Assembly (NCBI RefSeq): GCF_000003815.2
Contig: NC_049982.1
Coordinates: forward strand, 27,343,944 to 27,407,943
From: Branchiostoma floridae
Taxonomy: Eukaryota > Chordata > Leptocardii > Amphioxiformes > Branchiostomatidae
DNA: 64,000 nucleotides
Direction of reading: 5' to 3'
Positions 44,065 to 53,031 of this stretch are shown piece after piece. Under the pieces are notes generated by a model that did no database searches, was not told the DNA's origin, and was given only the letters and a program-made list of their open reading frames with translations. The stretch's first letter is position 1, and every line of letters starts with the position of its first letter. The translations under genes were made by a program, and so were the position numbers.

Positions 44065-44610
44065 ATGGACACGAGACAGATGTACGCCGTCTTACGGAGC
44101 GACAAGAACACGGCACCTCACCTCCGCGGAGTCTTTGCTTCAGATCGGCTTCCGAGGCGTGTACGGGACTATCCGAGCGCTTACGTCGTTAATACTGACC
44201 CAAGCAATAAGCCAGGGCAGCATTGGCTGGCCATCTATTTCGACGGGGAAGGACGGGGCGAATTCTTTGATTCTTATGGCCGTGCACCTAATCTGTATCC
44301 CCGCCCTATACTAAGATTTTTGCGGAGAAATACGCGCCTTCCGTGGATTCGTAACCAGCGCCAGATACAAGCTAGACTGTCTACCACTTGTGGGCAGCAC
44401 TGCCTGTTCTACCTCTTGCACAGATGCAGAAATATTCCAATGACTAGCATAGTCGATATGTTTAGCAGTGACTTAGAACTGAACGATGTATCCGTAGCAG
44501 AGTTTATAGAGCGGCATTTTGATATAGATGCTCCCGTGGTCGACATTGAGCTTGTCATGCGACAGATAGCGAGAACCCTTGAAGACTTTGATCGAGCGTT
44601 AAACGACTAA
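44065..44610 (+). CDS. Adenain-like cysteine protease (maturation protease)
   Basis: This 181-residue protease is of the adenovirus C5/Ulp1-like fold. The catalytic set is visible: His53 in GQHWLAIYF, Asp69 in EFFDSYG, Gln102 and Cys109 in IQARLSTTCGQHC. Spacing is close to the adenoviral enzyme. It would cleave structural precursors; candidate sites exist in the basic protein and the 127-residue protein. A poly(A) signal follows at 44684-44689. Confidence 0.93.
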   Translation: MDTRQMYAVLRSDKNTAPHLRGVFASDRLPRRVRDYPSAYVVNTDPSNKPGQHWLAIYFDGEGRGEFFDSYGRAPNLYPRPILRFLRRNTRLPWIRNQRQIQARLSTTCGQHCLFYLLHRCRNIPMTSIVDMFSSDLELNDVSVAEFIERHFDIDAPVVDIELVMRQIARTLEDFDRALND

Positions 44611-44683
44611 CGTATGCATGGTTAACCGTATACCATATGATATAGCTTTTAGAGTGTAGTATTGACTGTAGAAGGTTGTTATG

Positions 44684-44689
44684 AATAAA
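44684..44689 (+). terminator. Poly(A) signal ending the rightward structural block
   Basis: AATAAA lies 74 bases after the protease stop. No other AATAAA was noticed between the integrase and this point, so genes from integrase to protease may share a 3' end. Confidence 0.55.
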
Positions 44690-44733
44690 TATCATGAAAA
44701 CGTATATCGGCCATAGCGTGTTCTCTTTTTCCG

Positions 44734-45080
44734 CACACACAATCGCACACACAATCATACACATACACTCGCAGAAACAAATAAATGTAAACACAGTCTA
44801 CATCTAGGCCCGTGTCCGCATCACGGGAAACTTTAATTGTGAACGCTCACACACAATCGCGCACACAATCACGCACATACACTCGCAGAAACGAATAAAT
44901 GTAAACACAGTCTATATCTAAGCCCGTGTCCGCATCACGGGAAACTTTAATTGTGAACGCTCACACAAAATCGCACACACAATCATACACACAATCATAC
45001 ACATACACTCGCAGAAACAAATAAATGGAAACGTATTCTATATCTAGACCCGTGTCCGAATCACGGGAAACTTTATTTGT
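44734..45080. repeat. Three 114-126-bp tandem repeats with stem-loops between converging blocks
   Basis: Each unit has a CA-rich part (cacacaatcgcacacacaat), an AATAAA in agaaacaaataaatg, and the hairpin CCCGTG-tccgcat-CACGGG, followed by gaaactttaattgtgaacgct. The hairpins are at 44809-44827, 44923-44941 and 45049-45067. The array lies exactly between the last rightward and last leftward gene, consistent with bidirectional 3'-end formation. Confidence 0.9.
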
Positions 45081-45088
45081 TAACGCTA

Positions 45089-45904
45089 TTAAGTCCACGA
45101 CATTTCAGAGAAGCTCCGTTTGGTAGACGGAGTAGTGCCTGCACTGCCAACTTTCCGCTTCTTCCCTGGGAGCCTTTGAGCGACAACACGACGTCGCTTG
45201 GGTTGGGGTGTTGGGATGACGTCTTCGCTCTCTCCGTCAGAAAGATCTTCACCACGGGCGGTGCGGCTCTTGTGACGTTGGATCACGGATAGCCGGGTCG
45301 GGTGCCTGATAGCGGCTTCCGGCGCATTGATGCGTGCCAGTCCCCTGGCAAAAGATTGCCAGCCGGTGGGATTGAACCCTTGTCTCTTTTGCATCGCGTC
45401 TCTAATCAAGTCGGACACATTTGAACCAGGGACCACTTGTTTGTTGTAGAGCAACTGTCCCTGATCGTTATAACCGATGATGTCTCCACCTTTGTGTTTG
45501 ATGACGTTGAGCATCTGTCGTGCGCGAGCTTTCATGGTCTTGGGAAAGGCCTCCAGTATGCTCTGGTCTTCTTTACCGCCGGATGCGAGGGTGCTGGGAG
45601 ACTTTCCATCCGTGTTGCCGTCCGTGGTAGCGGTGTTGGTGACGGCAGTAGGTGGGGACAACACCCTCACCGTCACTGGTTCTGTGCGACGCTTATCTCT
45701 GTACGTCAAATAACGCTGCAAGAGTTGTTGGTACAAGGTAGCTTTCTCGTCGTCCGGAAGATCGGGTCGTTCCATCACCGACTTCATTTCTTCGTCCAAG
45801 GTAACGGCGGTCTTGACCAGGGGAGAGGTCTGTTCTTGTTGCTTAGCCTGAATCGTTGAGAGCAATTCTTGCGGCACGAGTGCCATCTTTCTGCTGTGTT
45901 CCAT
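45089..45904 (-). CDS. Conserved Polinton-type protein of unknown function
   Basis: The 271-residue protein has a helical N-terminal part (ELLSTIQAKQQEQTSPLV and LYQQLLQRYLTYRDKRR), a Ser/Thr/Pro-rich linker, a folded middle (GGDIIGYNDQGQLLYNKQVV, then SDLIRDAMQKRQGFNPTGW), and a basic C-terminus with nuclear-localisation-like PKRRR and GKKRKVG. Proteins with this layout occupy the same place in other animal Polintons; function is not known to me. The second Met, at residue 7 (MALVPQEL), may be the true start. A minus-strand AATAAA lies at 45072-45077. Confidence 0.75.
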   Translation of the reverse strand: MEHSRKMALVPQELLSTIQAKQQEQTSPLVKTAVTLDEEMKSVMERPDLPDDEKATLYQQLLQRYLTYRDKRRTEPVTVRVLSPPTAVTNTATTDGNTDGKSPSTLASGGKEDQSILEAFPKTMKARARQMLNVIKHKGGDIIGYNDQGQLLYNKQVVPGSNVSDLIRDAMQKRQGFNPTGWQSFARGLARINAPEAAIRHPTRLSVIQRHKSRTARGEDLSDGESEDVIPTPQPKRRRVVAQRLPGKKRKVGSAGTTPSTKRSFSEMSWT

Positions 45905-45919
45905 GACGACAGAGCGGCG

Positions 45920-46303
45920 TTACTTCCGTCCACCTCCAAATAAGGAACTAATTGCAGAAATTATCGGACTGAGTAGAAGAGACAGGAACCCACCCTTCTG
46001 GATCAACGTCTGCCTTTTCTTGGTGAGGGGAACCTTCTTATCACCAAGCTGACGCAGAGTGGCTTTGTGCCGAGCCAGACCTTTCTTCTGGGCCGGTGTG
46101 AGACGAACGTTGCCCTTCAAGACGTTGTGCGTGCAGTCACAAATCGATTTCAAGAGATCGTTAGGGGCGGACGACAGGATGGCTTTTCGCAATTTCGGGT
46201 TGGCCTTGCTCAACACCCGGAGACAATCGGCGTGACGATGTAACCTCTTCGACATCTTCGGCAAAATGAGACCACGGTGTAGACGAACGGTACGTTTTAT
46301 CAC
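45920..46303 (-). CDS. Small basic protein with C-terminal membrane-active-like helix
   Basis: The 127 residues are rich in Lys/Arg, with a conserved middle (SICDCTHNVLKGNVRLTPAQ and GLARHKATLRQLGDKKVPL). A C-terminal hydrophobic segment, GGFLSLLLSPIISAISSLF, is followed by GGGRK. LFGG-G near the end fits the adenain-type cleavage pattern. The start may be Met17 (MSKRLHRH), since the first 16 codons overlap the ATPase stop region. It is a recurrent Polinton gene of unknown function; a virion component is inferred. Confidence 0.75.
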   Translation of the reverse strand: MIKRTVRLHRGLILPKMSKRLHRHADCLRVLSKANPKLRKAILSSAPNDLLKSICDCTHNVLKGNVRLTPAQKKGLARHKATLRQLGDKKVPLTKKRQTLIQKGGFLSLLLSPIISAISSLFGGGRK

Positions 46304-46965
46304 TTTCTCAGGTACACTTGGGGTTGTGGCGTCAGCATGTTGGTTCTCACGCGCAGGTCCTCAGGCGTTTCGGGATGGAGGTCAAGGAAGAGATGTCCGT
46401 ACGTCGTCTTATTCACGGCGTCCTCGTAACACTCTCGAAGAAATTTACCGTGCCCCGGGTACATTTGCCGAGCTAACGTGGTGATCATGCTTTGATCCCT
46501 TGGCGATTTGAACAGGACGATGTAACTGGAGTTTAGAGAAATGGTTCTCAGGCCTTGAAAGAACAAATTCTGAACGAGAAAAATCACCGACAAGTCACGA
46601 TGACGGCTGGCTCGGGTAAACAATTTCGTAACTCTTTGATCCGTGTCCTTGGCCGACTCAATCATGAGATCATCAATCACGAGCGCGTTTCGGCATGACG
46701 GCTTAATGACGTCATTCCAATTGTTGGGAAGGCCTTCTACGAACTGAACTTTTGAACCAAGTTTCGAAGTCAGCTCGCGGTGGAGTTTGTCCTGAAACTC
46801 CGAATAACACCACACCACGTGTTGAAAGGGACCGGGATCAATCCAACTGGCTCCCGTCGTCAGTAGTTTTTGAGCAAAATAAGATTTCCCAGAACCAGAA
46901 CAGCCCGCTAGAACCATCCGACATGGATGGTGTATTCTCGCATCCATACCCGCAAATGACGTCAA
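46300..46965 (-). CDS. A32/FtsK-HerA-type genome-packaging ATPase
   Basis: The 221-residue P-loop ATPase has Walker A at residues 21-28 (AGCSGSGKS) and Walker B at about 94-99 (ALVIDDLM), followed by a sensor-like region, FTRASRHRDLSVIFLVQNLF. Length and motifs fit the A32-like enzymes that pump DNA into capsids of this lineage. Its stop overlaps the start of the 127-residue protein by four bases (46300-46303). Confidence 0.93.
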   Translation of the reverse strand: MTSFAGMDARIHHPCRMVLAGCSGSGKSYFAQKLLTTGASWIDPGPFQHVVWCYSEFQDKLHRELTSKLGSKVQFVEGLPNNWNDVIKPSCRNALVIDDLMIESAKDTDQRVTKLFTRASRHRDLSVIFLVQNLFFQGLRTISLNSSYIVLFKSPRDQSMITTLARQMYPGHGKFLRECYEDAVNKTTYGHLFLDLHPETPEDLRVRTNMLTPQPQVYLRK

Positions 46966-47134
46966 CTCTGCCCAGCAGTACTATTTATCTATCTATCTAC
47001 TATACTATAATAATGACAAACAACGTTTCTGCGCATTTATTTCCAACAGAGGCGAGTCATGGCAGCAGCATTTCATCATCACACAATTGCTTTACAATAT
47101 ACATCTATGCGCATTATATGACACACTAGCCGCT

Positions 47135-50100
47135 CTAAATATCGAGAGGGAGAGTGGTGACCTTGTCATTCTTTACTTTTCGTTTGGGATAAAAGTACGA
47201 AAAGGCATCTCGAGTTTGCGTGTACGTGTGTATTTCGTTTTTGTGCACGCGAAACCCTTTGTTGATGCCCTGCCCGCTTCTCTTGGTCTGCAAGACGTTC
47301 AGGTACTTGAGGTGATTGATGACGTTACATCGTTTGCTCACTCCTTTGCAACTGAATTTGTCGTCATTCGCTTCATCTCCGCCGAAACAGTAATACGTTT
47401 TACTGCACAGACCGACAATACCGCTCCCGGACCATTCTTCTTTGAACAGCCCGGGGGTGCGCTTGTCGTAAGCCGCGTTCTGTTTGGTGTCTGTTCGGGG
47501 AAACCAGTCAGATTTCTCGCGGTCGTACGACTCCAGCATGTCCGGTTTGATCACGTCCTCCAGCTTGTCCGCCGAGATGGCAATGTAAGCGGAGTCCGTG
47601 TCCATTTCACAGTACTGGAAATCGGACACGTCCACGAACTTTAACATGAAGTCGTAGTAAAAGGAAAGCATACGCAATTTGGCGTATTGGTATACGAAGA
47701 AGCCAATTTGCATGGGAAGGTTAAACTTGATGGTGCGCTTTGCCGACTCAATTTCAAAGAAATTTTTGTCGTTGACCACGATCAGATGCCGAAACCGCGA
47801 AGTGTTGATCTTTCGAGTGGCGGTCACGACGTCTTGGCAATACTCGACGTCCGTTTGTTTTTCTTTGTTGGTGACCGTCTTGCCATAGCCAGAATTACCG
47901 ATCAGCTTCATGGTGTCGGCGATGATCTTCTTGGTTTTGTCCTCGTCACCCTTACGTCTCGCATCGCTAACGGCATCTCCGAAAGCTTTAAAACTGGGTT
48001 TGGGTCTGTACTCCATCACCTGGTAGATGCGAGTGACCTTCAAGCCGTGGTCGAGATACCAGTTGAGTAAGGGCGAAGCCAAGAGGATCTTTTGACCGAA
48101 CATACTACCGATGAGCGATCGCCTGGGTTTGGACATAATGCGATGATCCACGGCGTACTTCTTCATGTGCTCGCCAATGTCGTCGATGGAGATCTCGACG
48201 TTCTTAAATATCGGAGGCATTTCGGCGAAGCGCGACTTGAGATCCGCGGGGACCTCGATGTCGCATTCCACCGCTCCAAACAACTCCTTCGAGCGAACAG
48301 CCTGGAGGACGCGTTCACCGGTCATGTCGGGAAGATGTTCGGTGGGAGTCTTGCGGCCTTCCAAGAAAGACGCCAATCGGACGTCGGCTCTTACCAAGTT
48401 TCTCCATTGGCACTCCCACATCTCGATGACCGTATACCCACACGCTCGCAGGTACTCGGTCGTTTGGGCCGTTTCCGCCCGCAAAGTCGCGAAAGACTTG
48501 CCGCGACGATCGTTGAAGAATTGGCCTTTGGTCAAGGGACAGCGGTGACCGTGCCAATAGCAACCGTGAAACTGAAAGATTTCCCCGGTGTCGGAACAGA
48601 AACCGTCCACCGGAATTCGACGTGAACCGATGCGCTTCTCTGTGCTATTGAATTTGTGGCGAATGGCGAGATTCCGCTCTTGGGCCAGCCAGTCTAACCA
48701 GTCGACGGCCATTCGTCCCCACTGAGGTGTGGAATATTCTCTTTCGAACCCCGTGTCTTCCCGCCGCCGAATGTAATGACCGGATGGCATGTCTTGCATC
48801 AGGGCCCACAGATATAACGCATTCGCGTCGTAGCCAATGACCTTTTCACAAGGTTTCGGTTCCCTGCCCAACAATTTCATCTCGTCGGCCCTGATGTAGG
48901 TCTTACCCTTCTCGTGGTACCTATGAAAGATGATGCTGGGTCCCCCCACTATGTTGTCTTTATACAATCTGTACACATCCTCATTGTCTGGAAGAGTAAA
49001 GTAAGTATCGTGTGGTAAGTTCATAAAGAGGTACTTAAGTGTAAGGCCCGGGACGCTAATGCCATCCTTAAACATGTCTATACCTTTGTCCTGGTAGAAC
49101 TCTGTCATCTTCTGCACGGCTTCCACCATGGGGCTAACGTCCTTGTTGTTGTACCATATTAGGAAGTCCCTCATGGTCGTCATGCCCTGCTCTTCCCACA
49201 CGCGCTGACAGTACAGATAGTCCTCCTCCGAGATGTCGGACTGTCGCAGGTTACTATGGAAGGCGGCTCGTGGTGGTAGCTGCGTGTGCTCCAACTTGTC
49301 CAAGCTGTCCATCCATTCGTACGGGAAGAATCCCTTTGTCTCCTGGCAGCCGTACGCCTTCAGCAGGATAGAGTAGGAGAAGCCCGGAGCCACATAATTG
49401 ATGAGATCCAGGAATTTGAGGTCGTCCGTTTCAATCGACATGTACGTGTTGTTCTTCTTGATGGGTCGGAGTTTGTTTGTAGATCGCAACAGCAGCGGGA
49501 GGAACACTTTTTTGATGGCGTTCAGGTCATACTTCCCACCGTTGAAACTAAGGACCACCAGCTGACTCATGTACTTGGTCAGTTCCTCAATCAGTTTGGT
49601 CATGTAATGTTCTTTCCGGCGTTTTTCTTTTCGCTTCGCCTTGTCTTGCGGGGATTCTCCTTCCGTTTCTTCATCCTCTTCTTTTTCCTCTTTCTCCAAA
49701 TCCCTTTGCCGAATTTCTTCCATCTTGTCCAACGCCCAGCGGAATTTTTCCAACAGAAGGGAGTACGCCTTACGACTGATTTGCTGTAGGAAATTCAACA
49801 AGTCTTCAGCCACTTTTGTCGGGTCGCCTTCGGACACGAAACATTCTGGGTCGGTGTATTCAGGGACATTTGAGCAGACGCTCACGCTCAAGAGTTCGTG
49901 CGCCGCCTCCCACGTCATCTTGTCCGTCTTTTGATCAGTCAGTGGTTTTAGAAGACATTCTATATCGAAGCAGGCGCGGTAGGGATAGTAACGATCTTCT
50001 TCGGGGACGACGATCCCTTCGTCCTGCAGCTTTTCAAAGATGGTCTGCGGTAGATGGTAGGCGCCCCCCGGATACACCTTGGTCACCTTACCGTCGCACG

Positions 50101-51448
50101 TGCGAATGTGGGCTTCGCAATTGCCGCGGTGCGTCCACCTCTTTCCACATTGCGGACACGCGTACGACTTGGCGTAAGCCTTAAAATCCTTTATGTAACT
50201 GTAATGGTGCTCGCAGAGATTCAGGTACATCGTATTATTGTGTGTAGACAGGGGACGCCTCACCAACTCCGCAAAGAAATCGTCATCTTCGGCGCCTTCA
50301 TCGTTATTGTGCTGAAGGGCATAGACGTACACGTCGACCTCAAACAATCTCTCTATGTCCTCCAAATGTTTGAGAGACACGCCTTTGAACTGTTTAGCCG
50401 TCTTACCCATCCACGCCAGGTACTCTTTGAAGAGGCTCTTGGTCGTCCTTTCCAGCTTGGTGCGATCGCATTGCCGATGGAGTGCCAGGCATCGGAAAAA
50501 GCAGAGCTTGTCCGTGTACGGGCCAACTCTATCGCCTAGAAGAGCGATGATGGACCTGCTGTTCTTGATGTAGTCTGTCAGCGTTCCAGGGGCACCGATC
50601 GGATGGTCCTTGATTTTGTTCACGTAAAACATGACGTTCACCATCTTCTGCAGGACGGACTTACTGTTGGGGCGCTCCTGCCGCGCCTTCTCCATGTGAT
50701 CGACCTGTTCGATCTTGTCCAGGAACCGTCGGACACCATCCTCGTTTTCCACTTGGACGGGTTCTGGTAAAAATCCGTTATTATTTTCACAAGGGTAAAA
50801 ATATCGCAGTGCCCCCGTTTCCCCGTCCTGGAGGATGAACCCGAACGATAGGTTGATCTTAAAGACTGTTTGCTGGTCGCCAAAGATGGCCCATACGTTG
50901 TCGGCCAGATCGCTAGGATTTTCGGACTCCAGTCGAAAGTTGTACGTGTCCTGGATGTTTTGGCCCCGCTTGAACTGCGTCCTGATCATAGACCATTTCT
51001 GCCGGTACAGATTCTGAACGGCCACGTCTTCGTGCTGGGGAATCAGCTCTTCCGATACGTCCTCCGGATCTTCCTCAAAGGGAAATGCGTCGTCGTGTCC
51101 TGCGGGTTGGATGTGGCGTCGTTTCGCTCTGGGCCCGGCCCCGTCTGCGGAGGAAACTCTCTTCCGTGGTCGGGAGGTAGACGCCACGGGGTGTGTGGCT
51201 TCCCGGTGCGCCTGCAGGGCTCGGGCCGTGTCAAACGCCACGTTACACGGCCGGCACCAGAACGTGGGAGCCGGCTTGGGTTTATCGTGCAGCCGCCGAT
51301 GTTGTAGTAGATTGTCCCGTCTAGGAAACTTTTTGCCGCAAAAATCGCACTCGTGCGTGGGTGCGGTCGGGTCGTGGGACTTTTGATGACGGGTGAGACT
51401 ACGTTTTTGGGCATAGGTTTTTCCGCACGTATCACAAGTAAACGCCAT
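47135..51448 (-). CDS. Family B DNA polymerase (Polinton, protein-primed type) with zinc fingers
   Basis: The 1437 residues start with three C2H2 fingers (residues about 5-85; CDTCGKTYAQKRSLTRHQKS is the first). A fourth finger is near 425-450 (CPQCGKRWTHRGNCEAH). The 3'-5' exonuclease has FDIECLL near 492 and VLSFNGGKYDLNAI near 633. Polymerase motif A is GYDANALYLWAL near 871, motif B KLIGNSGYGKTV near 1180, and motif C EMDTDSAYIAI near 1280. Between motifs A and B sits a Vsr-like endonuclease-fold segment with FHGCYWHGHRCP (about 955-970) and MWECQWRNLV. It replicates the linear element DNA. The frame is intact. A 5' leader intron is possible (separate entry). Confidence 0.97.
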   Translation of the reverse strand: MAFTCDTCGKTYAQKRSLTRHQKSHDPTAPTHECDFCGKKFPRRDNLLQHRRLHDKPKPAPTFWCRPCNVAFDTARALQAHREATHPVASTSRPRKRVSSADGAGPRAKRRHIQPAGHDDAFPFEEDPEDVSEELIPQHEDVAVQNLYRQKWSMIRTQFKRGQNIQDTYNFRLESENPSDLADNVWAIFGDQQTVFKINLSFGFILQDGETGALRYFYPCENNNGFLPEPVQVENEDGVRRFLDKIEQVDHMEKARQERPNSKSVLQKMVNVMFYVNKIKDHPIGAPGTLTDYIKNSRSIIALLGDRVGPYTDKLCFFRCLALHRQCDRTKLERTTKSLFKEYLAWMGKTAKQFKGVSLKHLEDIERLFEVDVYVYALQHNNDEGAEDDDFFAELVRRPLSTHNNTMYLNLCEHHYSYIKDFKAYAKSYACPQCGKRWTHRGNCEAHIRTCDGKVTKVYPGGAYHLPQTIFEKLQDEGIVVPEEDRYYPYRACFDIECLLKPLTDQKTDKMTWEAAHELLSVSVCSNVPEYTDPECFVSEGDPTKVAEDLLNFLQQISRKAYSLLLEKFRWALDKMEEIRQRDLEKEEKEEDEETEGESPQDKAKRKEKRRKEHYMTKLIEELTKYMSQLVVLSFNGGKYDLNAIKKVFLPLLLRSTNKLRPIKKNNTYMSIETDDLKFLDLINYVAPGFSYSILLKAYGCQETKGFFPYEWMDSLDKLEHTQLPPRAAFHSNLRQSDISEEDYLYCQRVWEEQGMTTMRDFLIWYNNKDVSPMVEAVQKMTEFYQDKGIDMFKDGISVPGLTLKYLFMNLPHDTYFTLPDNEDVYRLYKDNIVGGPSIIFHRYHEKGKTYIRADEMKLLGREPKPCEKVIGYDANALYLWALMQDMPSGHYIRRREDTGFEREYSTPQWGRMAVDWLDWLAQERNLAIRHKFNSTEKRIGSRRIPVDGFCSDTGEIFQFHGCYWHGHRCPLTKGQFFNDRRGKSFATLRAETAQTTEYLRACGYTVIEMWECQWRNLVRADVRLASFLEGRKTPTEHLPDMTGERVLQAVRSKELFGAVECDIEVPADLKSRFAEMPPIFKNVEISIDDIGEHMKKYAVDHRIMSKPRRSLIGSMFGQKILLASPLLNWYLDHGLKVTRIYQVMEYRPKPSFKAFGDAVSDARRKGDEDKTKKIIADTMKLIGNSGYGKTVTNKEKQTDVEYCQDVVTATRKINTSRFRHLIVVNDKNFFEIESAKRTIKFNLPMQIGFFVYQYAKLRMLSFYYDFMLKFVDVSDFQYCEMDTDSAYIAISADKLEDVIKPDMLESYDREKSDWFPRTDTKQNAAYDKRTPGLFKEEWSGSGIVGLCSKTYYCFGGDEANDDKFSCKGVSKRCNVINHLKYLNVLQTKRSGQGINKGFRVHKNEIHTYTQTRDAFSYFYPKRKVKNDKVTTLPLDI

Positions 51449-51483
51449 GACTAGTTGACTGTACTCTTGATCATTGGTGAGTT

Positions 51484-51913
51484 CTGAAAGAACATAGAGT
51501 TTTGTTTAAAGCGCTGAATTCGTACCAGTGCTTTTGCTAGAGTGACGACCGCACACTCATCAGTATTCCATGACAAACAAAGAAAGGGCTTCTATTGTAT
51601 CGGTAATCTTTTGTGACCGAACAAAACTGGTTTGCGGGTACGGAATACATGTTTTGGTAAAGTGGAGAAAAACGTTCGGTACAAAAACTGTGACACACGT
51701 ACTGTTACGTTTCAAAGTTGGTAATGACATACGTAGCATTCGTCATAACATTGCGTATCACATAATCTAGCGCGTATTTTTTTACTAAAAGAATTTTACT
51801 GAAGACATGACACAACAACAACAAGAGTTTTCGTAACGTTCTCACACGAATCCCCTAGTGTCAAACATAACACGATACTCCACACGAAAGCTAAACAAAA
51901 ATGACAGACTTAC
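51484..51913 (-). other. Possible intron in the DNA polymerase 5' leader
   Basis: On the minus strand, a consensus donor (cgaccg/gtaagt, intron starting 51913) and an acceptor (tgttctttcag, ending 51484) bracket 430 bp. The acceptor lies 35 bases before the polymerase ATG. A TATA box is found further upstream at the expected distance. Confidence 0.45.
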
Positions 51914-52035
51914 CGGTCGATGGCTGTCCAGCTTGCGGAGGTGGCCGGCGCGGAAGAGAGAGATATCAGTAGAGCCGAGACGTCCTCGCAGTTCCCATGC
52001 CGATGGTCAACTAAATTTCGCCCTGGCTCTTGGAG

Positions 52036-52042
52036 TTTTATA
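52036..52042 (-). promoter_or_regulatory. TATA box for the leftward polymerase transcript
   Basis: On the minus strand the sequence reads CTCTATAAAACTCC. It lies about 590 bases upstream of the polymerase ATG. With the candidate 430-bp leader intron removed the leader would be about 130 bases. Confidence 0.45.
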
Positions 52043-52133
52043 GAGATCTAGAACAATAGGTGGTGTCAGGGGTTTCCCCCACATCCCGGAAAATATGCAC
52101 GGCGTCTGGGACATGATGCACGAAGACAAAAGG

Positions 52134-52423
52134 CACAATTATCAGGGCATTGTTTTCGGCGTGGGAACAGATCTTATATTCATTTTCGGCCCTTTCAACA
52201 ACTGATGAGTTGGTACCCCCGTAGGGATGTGCGTGTGTAACCATGGTGATATCATAACAGAGTTGGTGGGAAAGACGGTACAATTATCAGGGTATTGTTT
52301 TCGGCGTGGGAATAGATCTTATATTCATTTTCGGCCCTTTCAACAACTGATGAGTCGGTACCCCCGAAGGGCTGTGTACGTGTAACCATGGTGATATCAT
52401 AACAGAGTTGGTGGGAAAGACGG
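52134..52423. repeat. 145-bp tandem duplication between polymerase and R2 genes
   Basis: Two copies start acaattatcagg(g/t)cattg... at about 52135 and 52280, with only a few differences. Each ends gttggtgggaaagacggt. The rest of 52424-52927 shows no gene. Confidence 0.85.
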
Positions 52424-52927
52424 TAAGTCATCAATCAGTGCCGTTCTCAGAAGGATGAACGCCGCGACCACCCTTAAGACCAGACCACGATCAAAGACGG
52501 TTCCCGAATTGAAACAAAAGACGTAAACTAGGCATTGTTTATGGCGTGAGAAGCAACCAACGGTCGGCGGAAATATGCACTCGATAATACCGCAGGGATA
52601 TGAACTAAAAGGGATGCGGATAAAAAGGATAATCATAACGCTACCGACAAAAGAATAATTCAGAACAACACAATACCTATCGCAATACCTACTCCGAAGC
52701 TACTCCGGGGCAAGACGTATAGCGACTCCAAAGCAATGATTCAATGCATGTATGTGCATGGCATATGTTCACACGTGATACTTACCTTTACGTTCAAATA
52801 GGTTCATTAGTATGTGACATATAACGATGAAGCCGCCCGGATTATGCGACCCCTTCAGGCTGACCTTTGTTTCACCCCGACTTGAGCTAAGAAATTACGT
52901 ATCCCCCCTAAACTCTGTATATCTGGA

Positions 52928-52998
52928 CCAATCAGAGTACCGACTCGTCTGAAGCAAATGTAAATATGCAAATACATGGTGCCAGACCAGATAAAAGG
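52928..52998 (+). promoter_or_regulatory. Promoter of the R2 gene (CCAAT, octamer, TATA)
   Basis: CCAAT is at 52928-52932, octamer ATGCAAAT at 52966-52973 and ATAAAAGG at 52991-52998, 34 bases before the ATG. A CCAAT-octamer-TATA set is typical of S-phase histone H2B promoters. Confidence 0.6.
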
Positions 52999-53031
52999 TC
53001 TTCCTTTTTTTGCTAACAGGACCGCCGCAAG

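Noticed and set aside
48092-48625. 177-codon plus-strand frame
   Set aside because: It is antisense to the polymerase B catalytic region.
52038-52434. Two similar minus-strand frames (81 and 60 codons) in the 145-bp duplication
   Set aside because: Their similarity follows from the DNA duplication. No start context or family is recognisable, and they sit in the polymerase/R2 spacer.
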